This document shows, piece after piece, positions 7,029-18,000 of a DNA stretch of 50,412 bases (its first letter is position 1; every line of letters starts with the position of its first letter). A model generated the notes under the pieces. That model saw only the letters and a program-made list of their open reading frames with translations, did no database searches and was not told where the DNA came from. The translations under genes and the position numbers were made by a program. The DNA comes from Bacteroidota bacterium (GTDB lineage: Bacteria > Bacteroidota > Bacteroidia > Cytophagales > Microscillaceae), in assembly GCA_004293265.1 (NCBI GenBank), contig RDXZ01000016.1:1-50412 (forward strand), in the 5' to 3' direction.

Positions 7029-10000
7029 ATGAAATATATTTTTATTTTTATTTTGATGAGTGCTTTTTTTAGCCTCCAAAATATCCAAACAAATGCTTTT
7101 TTGGTTCAAAATCAAAAAAATATTCCCCTCCACGCCTCTTTGAATGGCAACAAAATTCAAATGTTGGACTCAACAGACAAAATTTTGAAAGAAATTTTGA
7201 ATGATGTCAATAACTTTTATAAAAAAATTCCACTCGAAAAAATTTATGTCCATTTAGATAAACCTTTCTACAAACCCAAAGAAACAATCTGGGGAAAAGT
7301 ATATTTATTGAATAGCAACACCAACGAAGCCTCTACTATTAGCGATGTCGCTTATGTAGAAATGATTAACACCAAAGGAGAAACCGAAAGAACTTTTCAA
7401 ATTGGTATAAAAAATGGCGTAGGTTATTTTGATTTTGATTTGGGTGAAGTAGGCGGTATGTATAAAATCAAAGCCTATACAAAATGGCTTCTGAACGAAG
7501 GAAAAGAAAGTACTTTTGAGAGAGATATACAAGTTCAAAAAGTAATCAATCCTAAATTATTACTCAAAATAGATTTTTTACAAAAAAGTTATGGAGCAGG
7601 CAGCAAAGTAGAAGCTTATTTTGAAGCAATGGATTTGAAAAAAAATAAAATTGTAAATCATACCATTGATTTTGATGTGTATTTAGCAGGAAAAATAATT
7701 GAAAAACAAAATATAAAAACAGATACAGAAGGAAAAACAATCATTAGTTTTAATCTTCCCAATAACTTAAATACTAACGATGGACTTTTGAATGTGCTTG
7801 TGAATTATGATGGTTATGCCGAAAGTATTTCGCGAAGTGTGCCAATTGTTTTGAATAAAATAGATGTGCAGTTTATGGCTGAGGGAGGAGAGGCAATCGT
7901 TGATATTGACCACAAAATTGCATTCAAAGCCGTAAACGAATTTGGAAAAGGAGCAGATATTGAGGGTTTTATTGTAGATGAAATGGGAACAGAAATTACA
8001 AAATTCAAAAGTTTTCATCAAGGAATGGGCAGTTTTACAATACGTCAAGCCCAGCATAAAACATATTTTGCTCAAATTATATCTCCGTTTTTTACAAAAA
8101 TACCGCTTCCAAAAGCCAAAAATGAAGGATATGCTTTGATGATAGACACGATAAAAAATAAATTTTTAGAAGGAAAATTTTATGCTCCTGAAAATAAAGA
8201 TGTGTATTTGACAGCACAAAGCGGTGGAAAAATATTCTTTTCTACTAAAATAAATACAAAAAAAGGAATGAATTTTTTTAGATTTGATACACAAAAACAA
8301 AATATAGGCATCGCACAAATTACACTTTTTGATGCTATGAAAAAACCACAAGCAGAAAGATTAGTGTTTTTAAATCCTGATAAAAAACTAAAAATTAAAA
8401 TTAAAACTGATAAAACACAATATTTACCAAGAGAAAAAGTAAATGTAAATATCAAAACCACAGACGAAAATGATTTGCCAATTCCAGCCAATTTATCTAT
8501 TTCTGCTGTCAATGAACAAATTTTAAATATTGCAGATGATAAACAAGATGATATTTTATCGTGGTTATTGTTGGGAGCAGAATTGAAAGGTAAAATTGAT
8601 GAACCTAATTTTTATTTTAATCCAAAGGAAAAAAAAGCATTGATTGCCTTAGATTTTTTGATGCTGACACAAGGTTGGAGAAAATTTAGTTGGAAAAAAG
8701 CCCAAAGCCCTACGCAATACGTAAAATATATTCCTGAAAAAAATACCACTATATCAGGTACAATTTTTAATCCAAATGATAAACCTGCAGAAAATGCACA
8801 AGTCGTACTTTTTGAAACAGGAAAAGAAAAAAATGCCGCCATTGCTTATACAGATAAAAATGGTAGATTTCTTTTTTTAAACACTGACCCAAATAAAATT
8901 TTGCAAATGATGGTCAAACCCAACAAAGAACGTTATGTATGTAACATTATTTTGGATAAATCAGAACAATATTTGACGTATCAACATACACAACTCAATC
9001 GTTATCAACTTGATGCTACGGAATTTATCAATTATTCAGTATCAAATACAAACAATACTACTCGAAAAATAAATGCAAAAAATAATTTTAGTTTAGAATC
9101 AGATGGTATGTCGCTTAACGAAGTGGTAGTTGTAGGTTATGCTGAAAAAACGGTTGCTAATAATAGTAGTTCTATTACATTTCGAGATATAAATGCAATA
9201 CCATCAAAGTCAATTGAGGTGATGTTACAAGGCAGAGTATCGGGAGTATCGATAAATGGAGGCAATGCAGGTGCAACTAATAATGTTCGAGTTAGAGGCT
9301 CAACTTCTCTTTTTGGTGGAGGAGAACCTTTGGTTATTGTAGATGGAGTAGTTGTAAATAGTGATTATTTGAGTAACATAGACCCCAAAAATATATACTC
9401 AGTAGAGGTTTTGAAAGATGCCGCCGCCACTGCTATATATGGCTCGCGTGCCGCGAACGGGGCGATTATTATACAAGGTAAAACAGCATTGCGATTTGAT
9501 AACAAACCTTCAGAAAAACCTACAAGTCCTTATACAACTTTGTTGATTAGTAATAAATCTGAAAATTCTACACGAGAATTTTACGTTCCTAAATATGATA
9601 AAATTGTAAAAAATGAAAATCGTAACGATTTTAGAACGACTATTTTTTGGCAAAACAATATCAATACAGATGAAAAAGGCGAAGCAAATCTAAGTTTTTA
9701 TAATTCTGATGAGATTACAACTTTCAAATTAACCGCAGAAGGTTTTGGAAAAGGATTAATTGGGCGTGGTGAAGAAAGTTATTTTACTTTAAAACCACTA
9801 CAAGCAGACATCGAAATTCCACCATTTTTAACTACGGAAGATACTTTACAAATTCCTGTTTATTTGCGTAATAATATTAATGAAAGTATTAAAACTACTT
9901 TGCAAATAGATATACCTTCGAATGATTTGGTATTGCTTTCTAAAAATATACAAGAAATCAGTTTGCAACCCAATCAAAAAACAAAAGTGCTTTTATCAGT

Positions 10001-11702
10001 CATTGCCAAAAAACCTGCAAAAAATCAGTCTATCACTATTCATTTAAAAAGTGATTTTTTGGAGGATAAAGTTACACAAACAATAGACATTCATTCCAAA
10101 GGATTTCCGATTGAATATTCACTTTCTGGCTCTGAAATAGATAATGAATTTGATTTTGAGTTATCATCTCATTTAGAAGGAAGTTTTGAAGGCAAATTAT
10201 TGGTTTATAGTGATTTTACGCAAGATTTGATGGGTGCTTTGGAAGGGATTATTAGAGAGCCTTATGGTTGTTTTGAGCAAGTTTCTTCGAGTACTTATCC
10301 TAATATTTTGGCTTTACAACTGATGGAGGAAATGGGAAATATCAAACCTCAAATCAAACAAAAATCTTTACAATATATTGCACAAGGATATAAAAAATTG
10401 GCGGGCTATGAAGTAAAAGGCGGAGGTTTTGATTGGTTTGGGCAGGCTCCCGCACACGAGGCTTTGACTGCGTTTGGATTAGTGGAATTTTTGGATATGA
10501 AAAAAGTGTATAAAGATGTAGATGATAAAATGATAGAAAGAACTAAAAAATGGTTGTTGAGCAGGAGAGATAAAAAAGGAGGTTTTTTAAATGGCAAACA
10601 AGATGGACACGAAATGGGCGCATTGCCTATTCAAACAAAAAATGCTTTTATCGTTTATGCCTTAGCACGTGCCAAAGTGAAAGATATTGAATTAGAATAT
10701 GAAACGGCTCTAAAAAATGCACTTTTTAGCGAAGATTCTTATCAAATGGCACTTTTAGCTTCGGCAAGTTTGGATTTAGGTAAAACAGAAAAAGCAAATT
10801 CATTGTTAGAAAAATTGAGCCAACAACTCAAAGATATTGATAAAATGAAAATTCAAGATACTTGGACGCACTCAGGAGGTAAATCAAAAACAATCGAATC
10901 TGTTTCTTTTACGGGTGTATCTTTGGTTAAAAATAAGGAAAAAGATATAAAAAAATTGGCTGAAATAACGTCTTTTTTGAATAAAAATCGCTCTTATGGA
11001 ATGTTTGGCTCTACACAAGGAACGGTTACTGCTTTGCAATATTTGACAAATTACCTACAATATACCAAAACAAATGTTAATAAAAAAGGAAGTGTAGAAG
11101 TGCAACTTTGGAATGGTTATCAACTTTTAGCTTCATCACCGATTGACCCCAACAAAATAGATGCCTTACAATTAGAAAATTGGACGAGTAAAATCAAAGT
11201 CGGAAAACATAAATTAAAAGTTAAATTTAAAAATACAGAACGAGGTTTGCCTTTTTCTATACAATTAAAATACAATACTTATACACCTAATTCTCAAAAA
11301 GAATGTGCCATAGATTTGCAAACTGACTTACATCTCAAAAAAGTCAAATTAAACGAAATAGTAAGATTTACGACTACTATCACAAATCGTTTTGAAAACG
11401 ACCAACCGATGACTTTGGCATATATTGGTATTCCGTCAGGTTTGGTGGTGCAACCTTGGCAACTCAAAGAATTACAAGAGAAAAAAGTATTTGATTTTTA
11501 TGAATTAAATAAAAATTATGTTGTTTTTTATTATCGAACACTCAAACCAAAAGAACAAAAAATAATACATTTGGATTTGGTTGCCAAAATACCCGGCACT
11601 TTTCTCGCTCCCGCAGGTGCGGCGTATCTTTATTATACCAAAGAATTGAAAGATTGGGAAGAAGGTGAAAAAGTTACTGTTCAAATGCCTGAAATAGATT
11701 AA
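7029..11702 (+). CDS. Alpha-2-macroglobulin-like protein with an embedded TonB-receptor plug domain
   Basis: 1557 aa from ATG 7029; a GTG at 6984 is in frame, but the signal peptide MKYIFIFILMSAFFSL starts at 7029. In order: MG2-type domain near residues 65-110 (KIYVHLDKPFYKPKETIWG), further MG domains, a carboxypeptidase-regulatory-like domain (about 573-640, TISGTIFNPNDKPAENAQVVL), a complete SusC-type plug (about 693-813: SLNEVVVVGY, VRVRGSTS, PLVIVDGVVV, VEVLKDAAATAIYGSRAANG), the A2M domain, a PYGCFEQ thioester motif (Cys1081, Gln1084) and an alpha/alpha thioester domain, then a C-terminal beta domain. Bacterial A2Ms trap proteases in the periplasm. The plug suggests contact with an outer-membrane barrel; the next gene encodes a SusC-like barrel without a plug. 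Which membrane side it faces is unknown. Confidence 0.9.
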   Translation: MKYIFIFILMSAFFSLQNIQTNAFLVQNQKNIPLHASLNGNKIQMLDSTDKILKEILNDVNNFYKKIPLEKIYVHLDKPFYKPKETIWGKVYLLNSNTNEASTISDVAYVEMINTKGETERTFQIGIKNGVGYFDFDLGEVGGMYKIKAYTKWLLNEGKESTFERDIQVQKVINPKLLLKIDFLQKSYGAGSKVEAYFEAMDLKKNKIVNHTIDFDVYLAGKIIEKQNIKTDTEGKTIISFNLPNNLNTNDGLLNVLVNYDGYAESISRSVPIVLNKIDVQFMAEGGEAIVDIDHKIAFKAVNEFGKGADIEGFIVDEMGTEITKFKSFHQGMGSFTIRQAQHKTYFAQIISPFFTKIPLPKAKNEGYALMIDTIKNKFLEGKFYAPENKDVYLTAQSGGKIFFSTKINTKKGMNFFRFDTQKQNIGIAQITLFDAMKKPQAERLVFLNPDKKLKIKIKTDKTQYLPREKVNVNIKTTDENDLPIPANLSISAVNEQILNIADDKQDDILSWLLLGAELKGKIDEPNFYFNPKEKKALIALDFLMLTQGWRKFSWKKAQSPTQYVKYIPEKNTTISGTIFNPNDKPAENAQVVLFETGKEKNAAIAYTDKNGRFLFLNTDPNKILQMMVKPNKERYVCNIILDKSEQYLTYQHTQLNRYQLDATEFINYSVSNTNNTTRKINAKNNFSLESDGMSLNEVVVVGYAEKTVANNSSSITFRDINAIPSKSIEVMLQGRVSGVSINGGNAGATNNVRVRGSTSLFGGGEPLVIVDGVVVNSDYLSNIDPKNIYSVEVLKDAAATAIYGSRAANGAIIIQGKTALRFDNKPSEKPTSPYTTLLISNKSENSTREFYVPKYDKIVKNENRNDFRTTIFWQNNINTDEKGEANLSFYNSDEITTFKLTAEGFGKGLIGRGEESYFTLKPLQADIEIPPFLTTEDTLQIPVYLRNNINESIKTTLQIDIPSNDLVLLSKNIQEISLQPNQKTKVLLSVIAKKPAKNQSITIHLKSDFLEDKVTQTIDIHSKGFPIEYSLSGSEIDNEFDFELSSHLEGSFEGKLLVYSDFTQDLMGALEGIIREPYGCFEQVSSSTYPNILALQLMEEMGNIKPQIKQKSLQYIAQGYKKLAGYEVKGGGFDWFGQAPAHEALTAFGLVEFLDMKKVYKDVDDKMIERTKKWLLSRRDKKGGFLNGKQDGHEMGALPIQTKNAFIVYALARAKVKDIELEYETALKNALFSEDSYQMALLASASLDLGKTEKANSLLEKLSQQLKDIDKMKIQDTWTHSGGKSKTIESVSFTGVSLVKNKEKDIKKLAEITSFLNKNRSYGMFGSTQGTVTALQYLTNYLQYTKTNVNKKGSVEVQLWNGYQLLASSPIDPNKIDALQLENWTSKIKVGKHKLKVKFKNTERGLPFSIQLKYNTYTPNSQKECAIDLQTDLHLKKVKLNEIVRFTTTITNRFENDQPMTLAYIGIPSGLVVQPWQLKELQEKKVFDFYELNKNYVVFYYRTLKPKEQKIIHLDLVAKIPGTFLAPAGAAYLYYTKELKDWEEGEKVTVQMPEID

Positions 11703-11716
11703 AAACTTCTAATTTT

Positions 11717-11752
11717 AACTTTCCAAAAGTTTTGAACTTTTGGAAAGTTATT
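11717..11752 (+). terminator. Terminator after the A2M-like gene
   Basis: Perfect 15-bp inverted repeat AACTTTCCAAAAGTT (11717-11731) / AACTTTTGGAAAGTT (11735-11749), 14 bp after the stop codon. The T-run is short. Confidence 0.75.
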
Positions 11753-11761
11753 TAAAAAATT

Positions 11762-11897
11762 GGTAGTGCTACAAATGTAATATTTTTGTCTTTTTGAGCG
11801 AAGCGAAAAATATGCAATTTCGTTCACAAAACGCTTTTCAACAAGCAGTTGCTTCACTTCGTTCAGCAGGACAAAGTATTACATTAACAACACTACC
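11762..11897. repeat. Palindromic repeat family B, copy 1 (136 bp)
   Basis: Ends are inverted repeats: GGTAGTGCTACAAATGTAATA in, and a sequence whose complement starts GGTAGTGTTGTTAATGTAATA out. Inside are a second inverted pair, TTTTTGAGCGAAGCGAAAAA and GCTTCACTTCGTTCAGCAGG, typical of dispersed repeats in Bacteroidota. It separates the A2M-like gene from the barrel gene. No clear target duplication (an approximate AAAAAATT on both sides). Copies 2 and 3 are at 25872-26006 and 29727-29863. Confidence 0.85.
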
Positions 11898-11935
11898 CCA
11901 AAAAAAAATTAAAAACCTCAAAATTATCACTTTTT

Positions 11936-14875
11936 ATGAAATATCTTTTACTATTTATTTTTTTCTTTCCTTTTTTTATTTTCGCACAACAGCAAGAAAT
12001 TTCTCAGACAATTACAGATGAAAAAGGAGAAGGAATACCGGGCGTTTCTATTCATATCAAAGGAACAACCACTGCCACTTCTACTGATTTAGACGGAAAA
12101 TATACAATAAAAACCAAAATAGGAGATATTTTAGTGATTGAAGCAATAGGAATGAAAACTCGTGAGGTTTTGGTAACTAAAGATGGATTAGTGGCATTAA
12201 AAGAAGGGAAATATACACATCGATATATCCAACCCAATATAATTCAACCTAAAAATAAACCTATCAAAGATAGTGTTGAATTTAATTATGAAATTTTTAT
12301 GGGCAAAGATACTTCTTTCGCTTATAAAAATGCTGTCGATTTTAGCAAACAAGCCAAAAAAGTAGAATTTAAAAATAAAACAGAAGAAATACCTACCTTT
12401 ACAGAACTTCCACAAAATATTAAAATTAGAAAAAATAAAATTATACTTTCAAGTATTCCTACAAAAGATTATTTTAAACCTTATAATTTTTGGCATATCG
12501 ATTATTCTACTTCTTTTGATTTTTTGGAAAGCAATAAACTTCCCAAATTACAAAATCAATTTGCACAAGGCAGACCAATCAATGGACAAAATGCTTGGGT
12601 ACAAAATGATATATTTAGTTGGGGAGAAAATATCAAAAAATTAGAATATGATAATAATAATGCACTTGTAGCGCTTGGAACAGGCAACGGAAGACTTGCC
12701 CAAAGTTTTAATCCTTTGCAAATATTGCGTACAGGTTATATTTTTAAAAATAATTTGATTATCAGCAAACGTTGGCAATATTGGACATTCAAAACTCATT
12801 TTTCACACCAAAAACAACAAGGAATTATTCCTAATCAAACCAACGAACAAACAGATATTCAAGCACTTTTTACGCATCAACGCAAACAAAAATTGACTTT
12901 CAATGTTATTTTTAACAATATACAACAACAACTTCCAAATATTGGTGCGAATTGGCAAAGTATCATAGGTAATATTTATAGAACGCCTATTTCGTTTGAT
13001 AATCAAAATAATTTTAATTTATCACATAGTCCACAAACAGACAATCCCTATTTTTATCAAAATATTGTGCCTGATAATAGTTTGGAGCGTAATTTAACTT
13101 TAGGAATTGTCCAAAATTCTATCTCCATAAAAAAACAAGAATCAAACGAATATTTATTAGGCTACGCACTCAATTATAATCTTCATCAAAAACAAACTGC
13201 TTTTGGACTTTTGCCTGCTATGGCGGGAAGTGCCACAGGTAGATATACCGACCGAAAAATGCTTCAACAATCACTCAACGGAAATATAGAAACAAAATAT
13301 GAATATCAAGAGCAGTATCGCAGTTATAATGCTTTTTTTAAAGATTTTTCTGCAAAATTAAGATATGATTATGCCTATCAAGATACCAATTTAGACCGCA
13401 AAGATGGACAAGGTTTTAATACAAATCAAACGCTCAATATTCAAAATGCAAATCAAATAACGAATACAAATATTCAATTAGATAGGCACATACACGAATT
13501 TTTTATTAATTTTGGTGTGAATAAAAAATATGTTTTTACAGATAATTTTATGGATTTAGAAACTGGTTTTAGAAATTATTTTTCTTCTACACTGCTTCCC
13601 AAAAATTATGCTTATTTCTTGCCTTATGCCAATTTGAGTGTAAGTATAGGACATTTGTTAAGGAAAATAAATATTACTAATTTTTTTCGTTATAATGATT
13701 CATTTTTTTTTCATTTGGTTTATGGCACTTCAATACAAGAAACCTCACTTTTGTATAATCAATTTCAATTCAATTCGTTGCAAACCAATGCCGAAAATTA
13801 TGGTCAATATTTTGAAAATAAAGAATTACAATGGAAAAATGGATTAGCTCCCGAAAAAAATAGAAAATTAGATATTTCTTTACATTTTGATAAGAAAAAT
13901 TATCCTTCATATCAATTGAGTGCAACCATTACTCGATTTATTCATCAAAAAAGTGATATGATTGTTCCTATTTTTGAAAACAATAATTTTAGTTTACAAA
14001 ATGCAATAGATATGCGCAATAGTGGTTGGGAATTAAAATTAGAATATACAAAATTTTTCAAAGACAATAATAGTTATATCAGAGATGCTTCGTTCAATTC
14101 TGTACTTATTCTATCGCGTTTCAATCCAGTGGTTACACATTTAGCCAATCAGCGAGAAAGCGTTGCTTTGGCGGGTTATAAAGACATTTCTACACAGGCA
14201 ATCGTAGGTCAGCCTTTGGGCGTAATTGTTGGAAATACTTATTTACGCAATCAAAACGGACAAAAAATAATAGATGGACAAGGTTTTCCTTTGGTGAATG
14301 TTATGCCACAAATTTTGGGCAATCCTAATCCTGATTTTATACTGACTTGGTTAAATAAATTTCAAGTCAAAGATTTTTCTTTGTCAATTTTATTCGAATA
14401 TCGAAAAGGAGGACAAGTTTGGAATGGAACAAAAAACGCTTTAAATTATTTAGGAAGAAGCGAACAATCTGCCAATGAACGAAATATTACTAATTTTGTT
14501 TTTGAAGGCGTTAATTTATTAGGGCAATCCAATCAAATTCCTGTTGATTTTGCTAATCCTATCAATGGTTTATCTGGTAATCGTTTTGTACGTTATGGAT
14601 TTGTAGGTGTTGGAGAAGATACCATTGAAAGTGCTACTTCTTTTCGTTTGCGTGAGGTTAATTTTTCTCATAATTTTACAAAATATTGGAAAAAAATATT
14701 TCCTAAAAGTGAGGCTACTTTTACTTTATACGCACAAAATTTATTGATGTATATGCCTTATTCTGGCGTAGATGCCCAAACAATGTTAATGAATTATCAA
14801 GCAGGCATTGGTTTAGATTTGTTTAATATGCCCGCAATGCGTACTTTTGGTGGTAAATTACAAATGAGTTTTTGA
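11936..14875 (+). CDS. SusC/TonB-receptor-like outer-membrane barrel protein lacking a plug domain
   Basis: 979 aa. Signal peptide MKYLLLFIFFFPFFIFA, then a carboxypeptidase-regulatory-like beta-sandwich (about 21-97, TITDEKGEGIPGVSIHIKGT, ATSTDLDGKYTIKT) as at the N-terminus of SusC/RagA proteins. The expected plug (LNEVVVxGY, VRG, VDG, DAAATAIYG) is absent. After a linker the sequence enters barrel strands directly (DYSTSFDFLESNKLPKLQNQFAQG, comparable to the first SusC barrel strand) and ends in aromatic FGGKLQMSF. Late SusC features are present (NPNPDFILTW, FEYRKGGQVWNGT). No SusD gene adjoins. The upstream A2M-like protein contains a plug, so the two may work together; this is inference. 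A terminator and a repeat separate them. Confidence 0.85.
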   Translation: MKYLLLFIFFFPFFIFAQQQEISQTITDEKGEGIPGVSIHIKGTTTATSTDLDGKYTIKTKIGDILVIEAIGMKTREVLVTKDGLVALKEGKYTHRYIQPNIIQPKNKPIKDSVEFNYEIFMGKDTSFAYKNAVDFSKQAKKVEFKNKTEEIPTFTELPQNIKIRKNKIILSSIPTKDYFKPYNFWHIDYSTSFDFLESNKLPKLQNQFAQGRPINGQNAWVQNDIFSWGENIKKLEYDNNNALVALGTGNGRLAQSFNPLQILRTGYIFKNNLIISKRWQYWTFKTHFSHQKQQGIIPNQTNEQTDIQALFTHQRKQKLTFNVIFNNIQQQLPNIGANWQSIIGNIYRTPISFDNQNNFNLSHSPQTDNPYFYQNIVPDNSLERNLTLGIVQNSISIKKQESNEYLLGYALNYNLHQKQTAFGLLPAMAGSATGRYTDRKMLQQSLNGNIETKYEYQEQYRSYNAFFKDFSAKLRYDYAYQDTNLDRKDGQGFNTNQTLNIQNANQITNTNIQLDRHIHEFFINFGVNKKYVFTDNFMDLETGFRNYFSSTLLPKNYAYFLPYANLSVSIGHLLRKINITNFFRYNDSFFFHLVYGTSIQETSLLYNQFQFNSLQTNAENYGQYFENKELQWKNGLAPEKNRKLDISLHFDKKNYPSYQLSATITRFIHQKSDMIVPIFENNNFSLQNAIDMRNSGWELKLEYTKFFKDNNSYIRDASFNSVLILSRFNPVVTHLANQRESVALAGYKDISTQAIVGQPLGVIVGNTYLRNQNGQKIIDGQGFPLVNVMPQILGNPNPDFILTWLNKFQVKDFSLSILFEYRKGGQVWNGTKNALNYLGRSEQSANERNITNFVFEGVNLLGQSNQIPVDFANPINGLSGNRFVRYGFVGVGEDTIESATSFRLREVNFSHNFTKYWKKIFPKSEATFTLYAQNLLMYMPYSGVDAQTMLMNYQAGIGLDLFNMPAMRTFGGKLQMSF

Positions 14876-15033
14876 GAAGAATAGCATTTTAAATGATTTT
14901 TTTTGCCTTTGTAAACCATACCAAGAAAAATTTTTGAGTGATAAATAAGTTTAAAACCAATTAAAATATAGGTGTTTAGTCCAAAAAGCAAAATTATTTT
15001 TACATAATATTTTATTATCCAAAAAATAAGTTA

Positions 15034-15041
15034 TAACTTTG
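15034..15041 (+). promoter_or_regulatory. Putative -7 box for the 1966-aa T9SS protein
   Basis: TAACTTTG followed by C matches the Bacteroidota consensus TAnnTTTG, 43 bp before the ATG. No obvious -33 TTG. The rest of the 209-bp gap after the barrel gene shows nothing else. Confidence 0.5.
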
Positions 15042-15084
15042 CGGTTTGAACGTTGATTTTTAAACAATAATTTATAATACTCTT

Positions 15085-18000
15085 ATGCGAAAAAAATTAC
15101 TATTTATTTTCCTGTGTATTTCTTTACATATAACAAACTTATGGGGACAAACTACTTATTCTATAGGTCCCAATGCCCCCTATTCTGGTTATGCAGGTAA
15201 TTTCACCTCTATCACAAATGCAATAGCAACCTTAGGTACTATTACTACTCCTGTTGTACTTGAGTTTCAGTCAGATTATGTTTCTACCGTAGAAACATAT
15301 CCTATTTCTGTTACGAATATAGTAGGTGCATCTGCTACCAATACGGTTACATTTAGACCTAAATCTGGCATATCTGCTATTACATTCACAAGTGGTGCCG
15401 CAAGTGCTACACTTAGTATGAACGGGACAAATTATGTTACCTTTGATGGACGTGATGGTGGGGCAGGAACAAACAAAAATCTGATTTTCTTAAACCAAAA
15501 TACAAGCGGACAGGCTATTCGGTTTTTGAACAATGCTACCAACAACGTCATTACATATTGTGAAGTACGCGGCAGAAATACCTCAACTGCTGTGATTGAT
15601 TTTTTGGCAAGTGCTGGTACAGGGAATGATGATAATACTATTTCTTTTTGCGAGATAACATCTGATGGTACAAATCTACCTAATACCTTGATTACATCAA
15701 GCGGACTTACAAGTATTAATGATAGAGTCCGTATATTGAACTGTAATCTCTCAAATTTCTTTAGTCCTACTGCGGATCATTATGGTATTTTTGTAAATAG
15801 TCAAGCATCTGACTGGACTATTCAAAACAATAAATTTTTTCAATCAGGTACACGTGATGTAACAGGTACAGGAGTAGATGTAGTAGTTATAAGAACTGTA
15901 GTAGGTACAGGGTATCTTGTAGATAATAATACCATAGGTTATACAAATGTAAGTAGTATGGGTGCTGCTTGGACAATGACAGGTAATTCTAATTATACCT
16001 TTACGGCTATTAGTTTAGGTGGTGGAGGTACTGTTTCTAATAATACTATTACGGCTATTACACAAAGCAGCACAAGTGCAAATGCCTGGAGAGGAATTAT
16101 AGCAAGTTCTGGCAACGTGTCAATAACAGGTAATACGATAGGAAGTTTACTTACGAATGATGTAATCAATGTAACTGCTGGCGCAGGTGCTGATGGGCTT
16201 ATCGCCATTAATAATGCCACAATAGGTACAGTTAGTATTTCAAATAATAACATTGGTGGGTTAAAAGTAACATCTACTCTTGCCACTGCCACGAGAATTA
16301 AAGGTATTTTAAATGCAGGTTCAGGTACAGTTACCATTTCAAGCAACACCATCGGAGGTACTTTGCCACACAGTTTAGTAGCGAATATAACCATTACAAC
16401 TACAGGTTCACCTGGTGGTAGTAGCAATGCGATAGAAAGTACTGCTGGTACCACTACCATATCTAATAATACAATACGTAACTTTACAGCCTACACAACA
16501 AATGGTGCAGGTGCAGCAAGAGGGATTTTGGCAAGTGGTGGGACGCATAGTGTTGCTGGAAATACCGTTTTTAACCTAACTATAAACTCTACAAATGGAG
16601 GAACTGGCTCAGGTGCGAGTATTATAGGAATATCTACTACTAGTGGAGGTGCTTCTAATAATATTATTTATAATCTTGTGAACACAAGTACTGGAGCAGG
16701 GGCTTATGGTGTAGTAGGATTATTTGCAAATACAAGTACCGCAACCATAGACAGAAATACGATTTATAATCTTGCTGTGAAAACAATAGGAACAGGTTTT
16801 TTATCTGGATTAGCAGTAGTAGGTGGTACATTTACGTTTGCTAATAACATAGTACGTTTAGGCTTTGATGAAACAGGTTCTGCTATTACAACAGGATATG
16901 ACATTAGAGGAATAGATGAAGCAGGAGGTACTAACAATTTTTATCACAATAGCGTATTTATTGGTGGTACAGGTGTAACAACAGGTACTACCTCCACAGC
17001 AGCTTTTCGTACAAGTGTAACGCTTAATACACGTAATTATCAAAATAATATATTTATCAATAATCGTTCTAATGGGACTGGAACAGGCTCTCACGCTTCT
17101 ATTTGGCTCACAGGTACGCCATCTGCGGGAGTAATAAGTGGTTTAACGAATAACTACAACATTTATCAAGCAAATGGCACAGGTGGTACAATCGTAAGAC
17201 ATCCTTCAGCATCACCTACAAACTATACTCTTAAAGCATGGAGAGAATTTACATTGGGTAATTATGATTTGAATTCTGGTGTAGGTAGCCCCAATTTTAT
17301 AGATGCGGTAGGTGTTACTCCTGATCTTAGAGTGCAATCAAATACCTCTGCAGAGGCAACAGGGCTTAATATTTCTGCTGTTACAAATGATAGAGAAGAT
17401 GAAACAAGAGCCACCCTTACGCCTACGGACATAGGTGCTGATGCTGGGAACTATACCCTTACCAACACAGAAGATATCTTTACGCCTAATATTTCTTTTG
17501 TGGCACTTCAAAATACATCTTCATTGGCTAATAGAATACTTACAGCCACACTTACAGATGTAGGTTCAGGTATAGATAACACTACTTTTATTCCAAGAAT
17601 ATATTTTCGTAAAAATTCTGGAGGCTGGCAAACTACACAGGGTAGTTTGATGACTGGTACACTATTTAATGGCACTTGGAATTTTACTATCAATAACTCG
17701 CTGATGGGTGGGGTTGTTGTAAATGATATTGTAGATTATTATGTGGTAGCACAAGACATAACAGGAAATGTATGGGCAACAAAATTTGTTGGATTTGTTC
17801 ATCCAGATGTTAATACTAATACTACTGCACCTACTACGCCTGACAACTATAGAATTTTAGCACCCATTTCAGGTAACTATGATGTATGTGCAACTTGTAC
17901 TTATACCTCTCTAACTCAAAACAATGCGCAAGGTTTTTTCAAGTTTGTTAATGATAATATTTTGACGGGTAATACAACTGTTACTATTAAAAGTAACTTA

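Noticed and set aside
11794-12021. 75-aa ORF overlapping the barrel gene start
   Set aside because: It runs through a family B repeat into the wrong frame of the barrel gene.
15993-16460. 155-aa minus-strand ORF inside the 1966-aa gene (and similar ones at 36300-36767 and 31161-31445)
   Set aside because: Antisense shadows of Thr/Gly/Asn-rich coding sequence; low-complexity Val/Leu-rich products with no family match.
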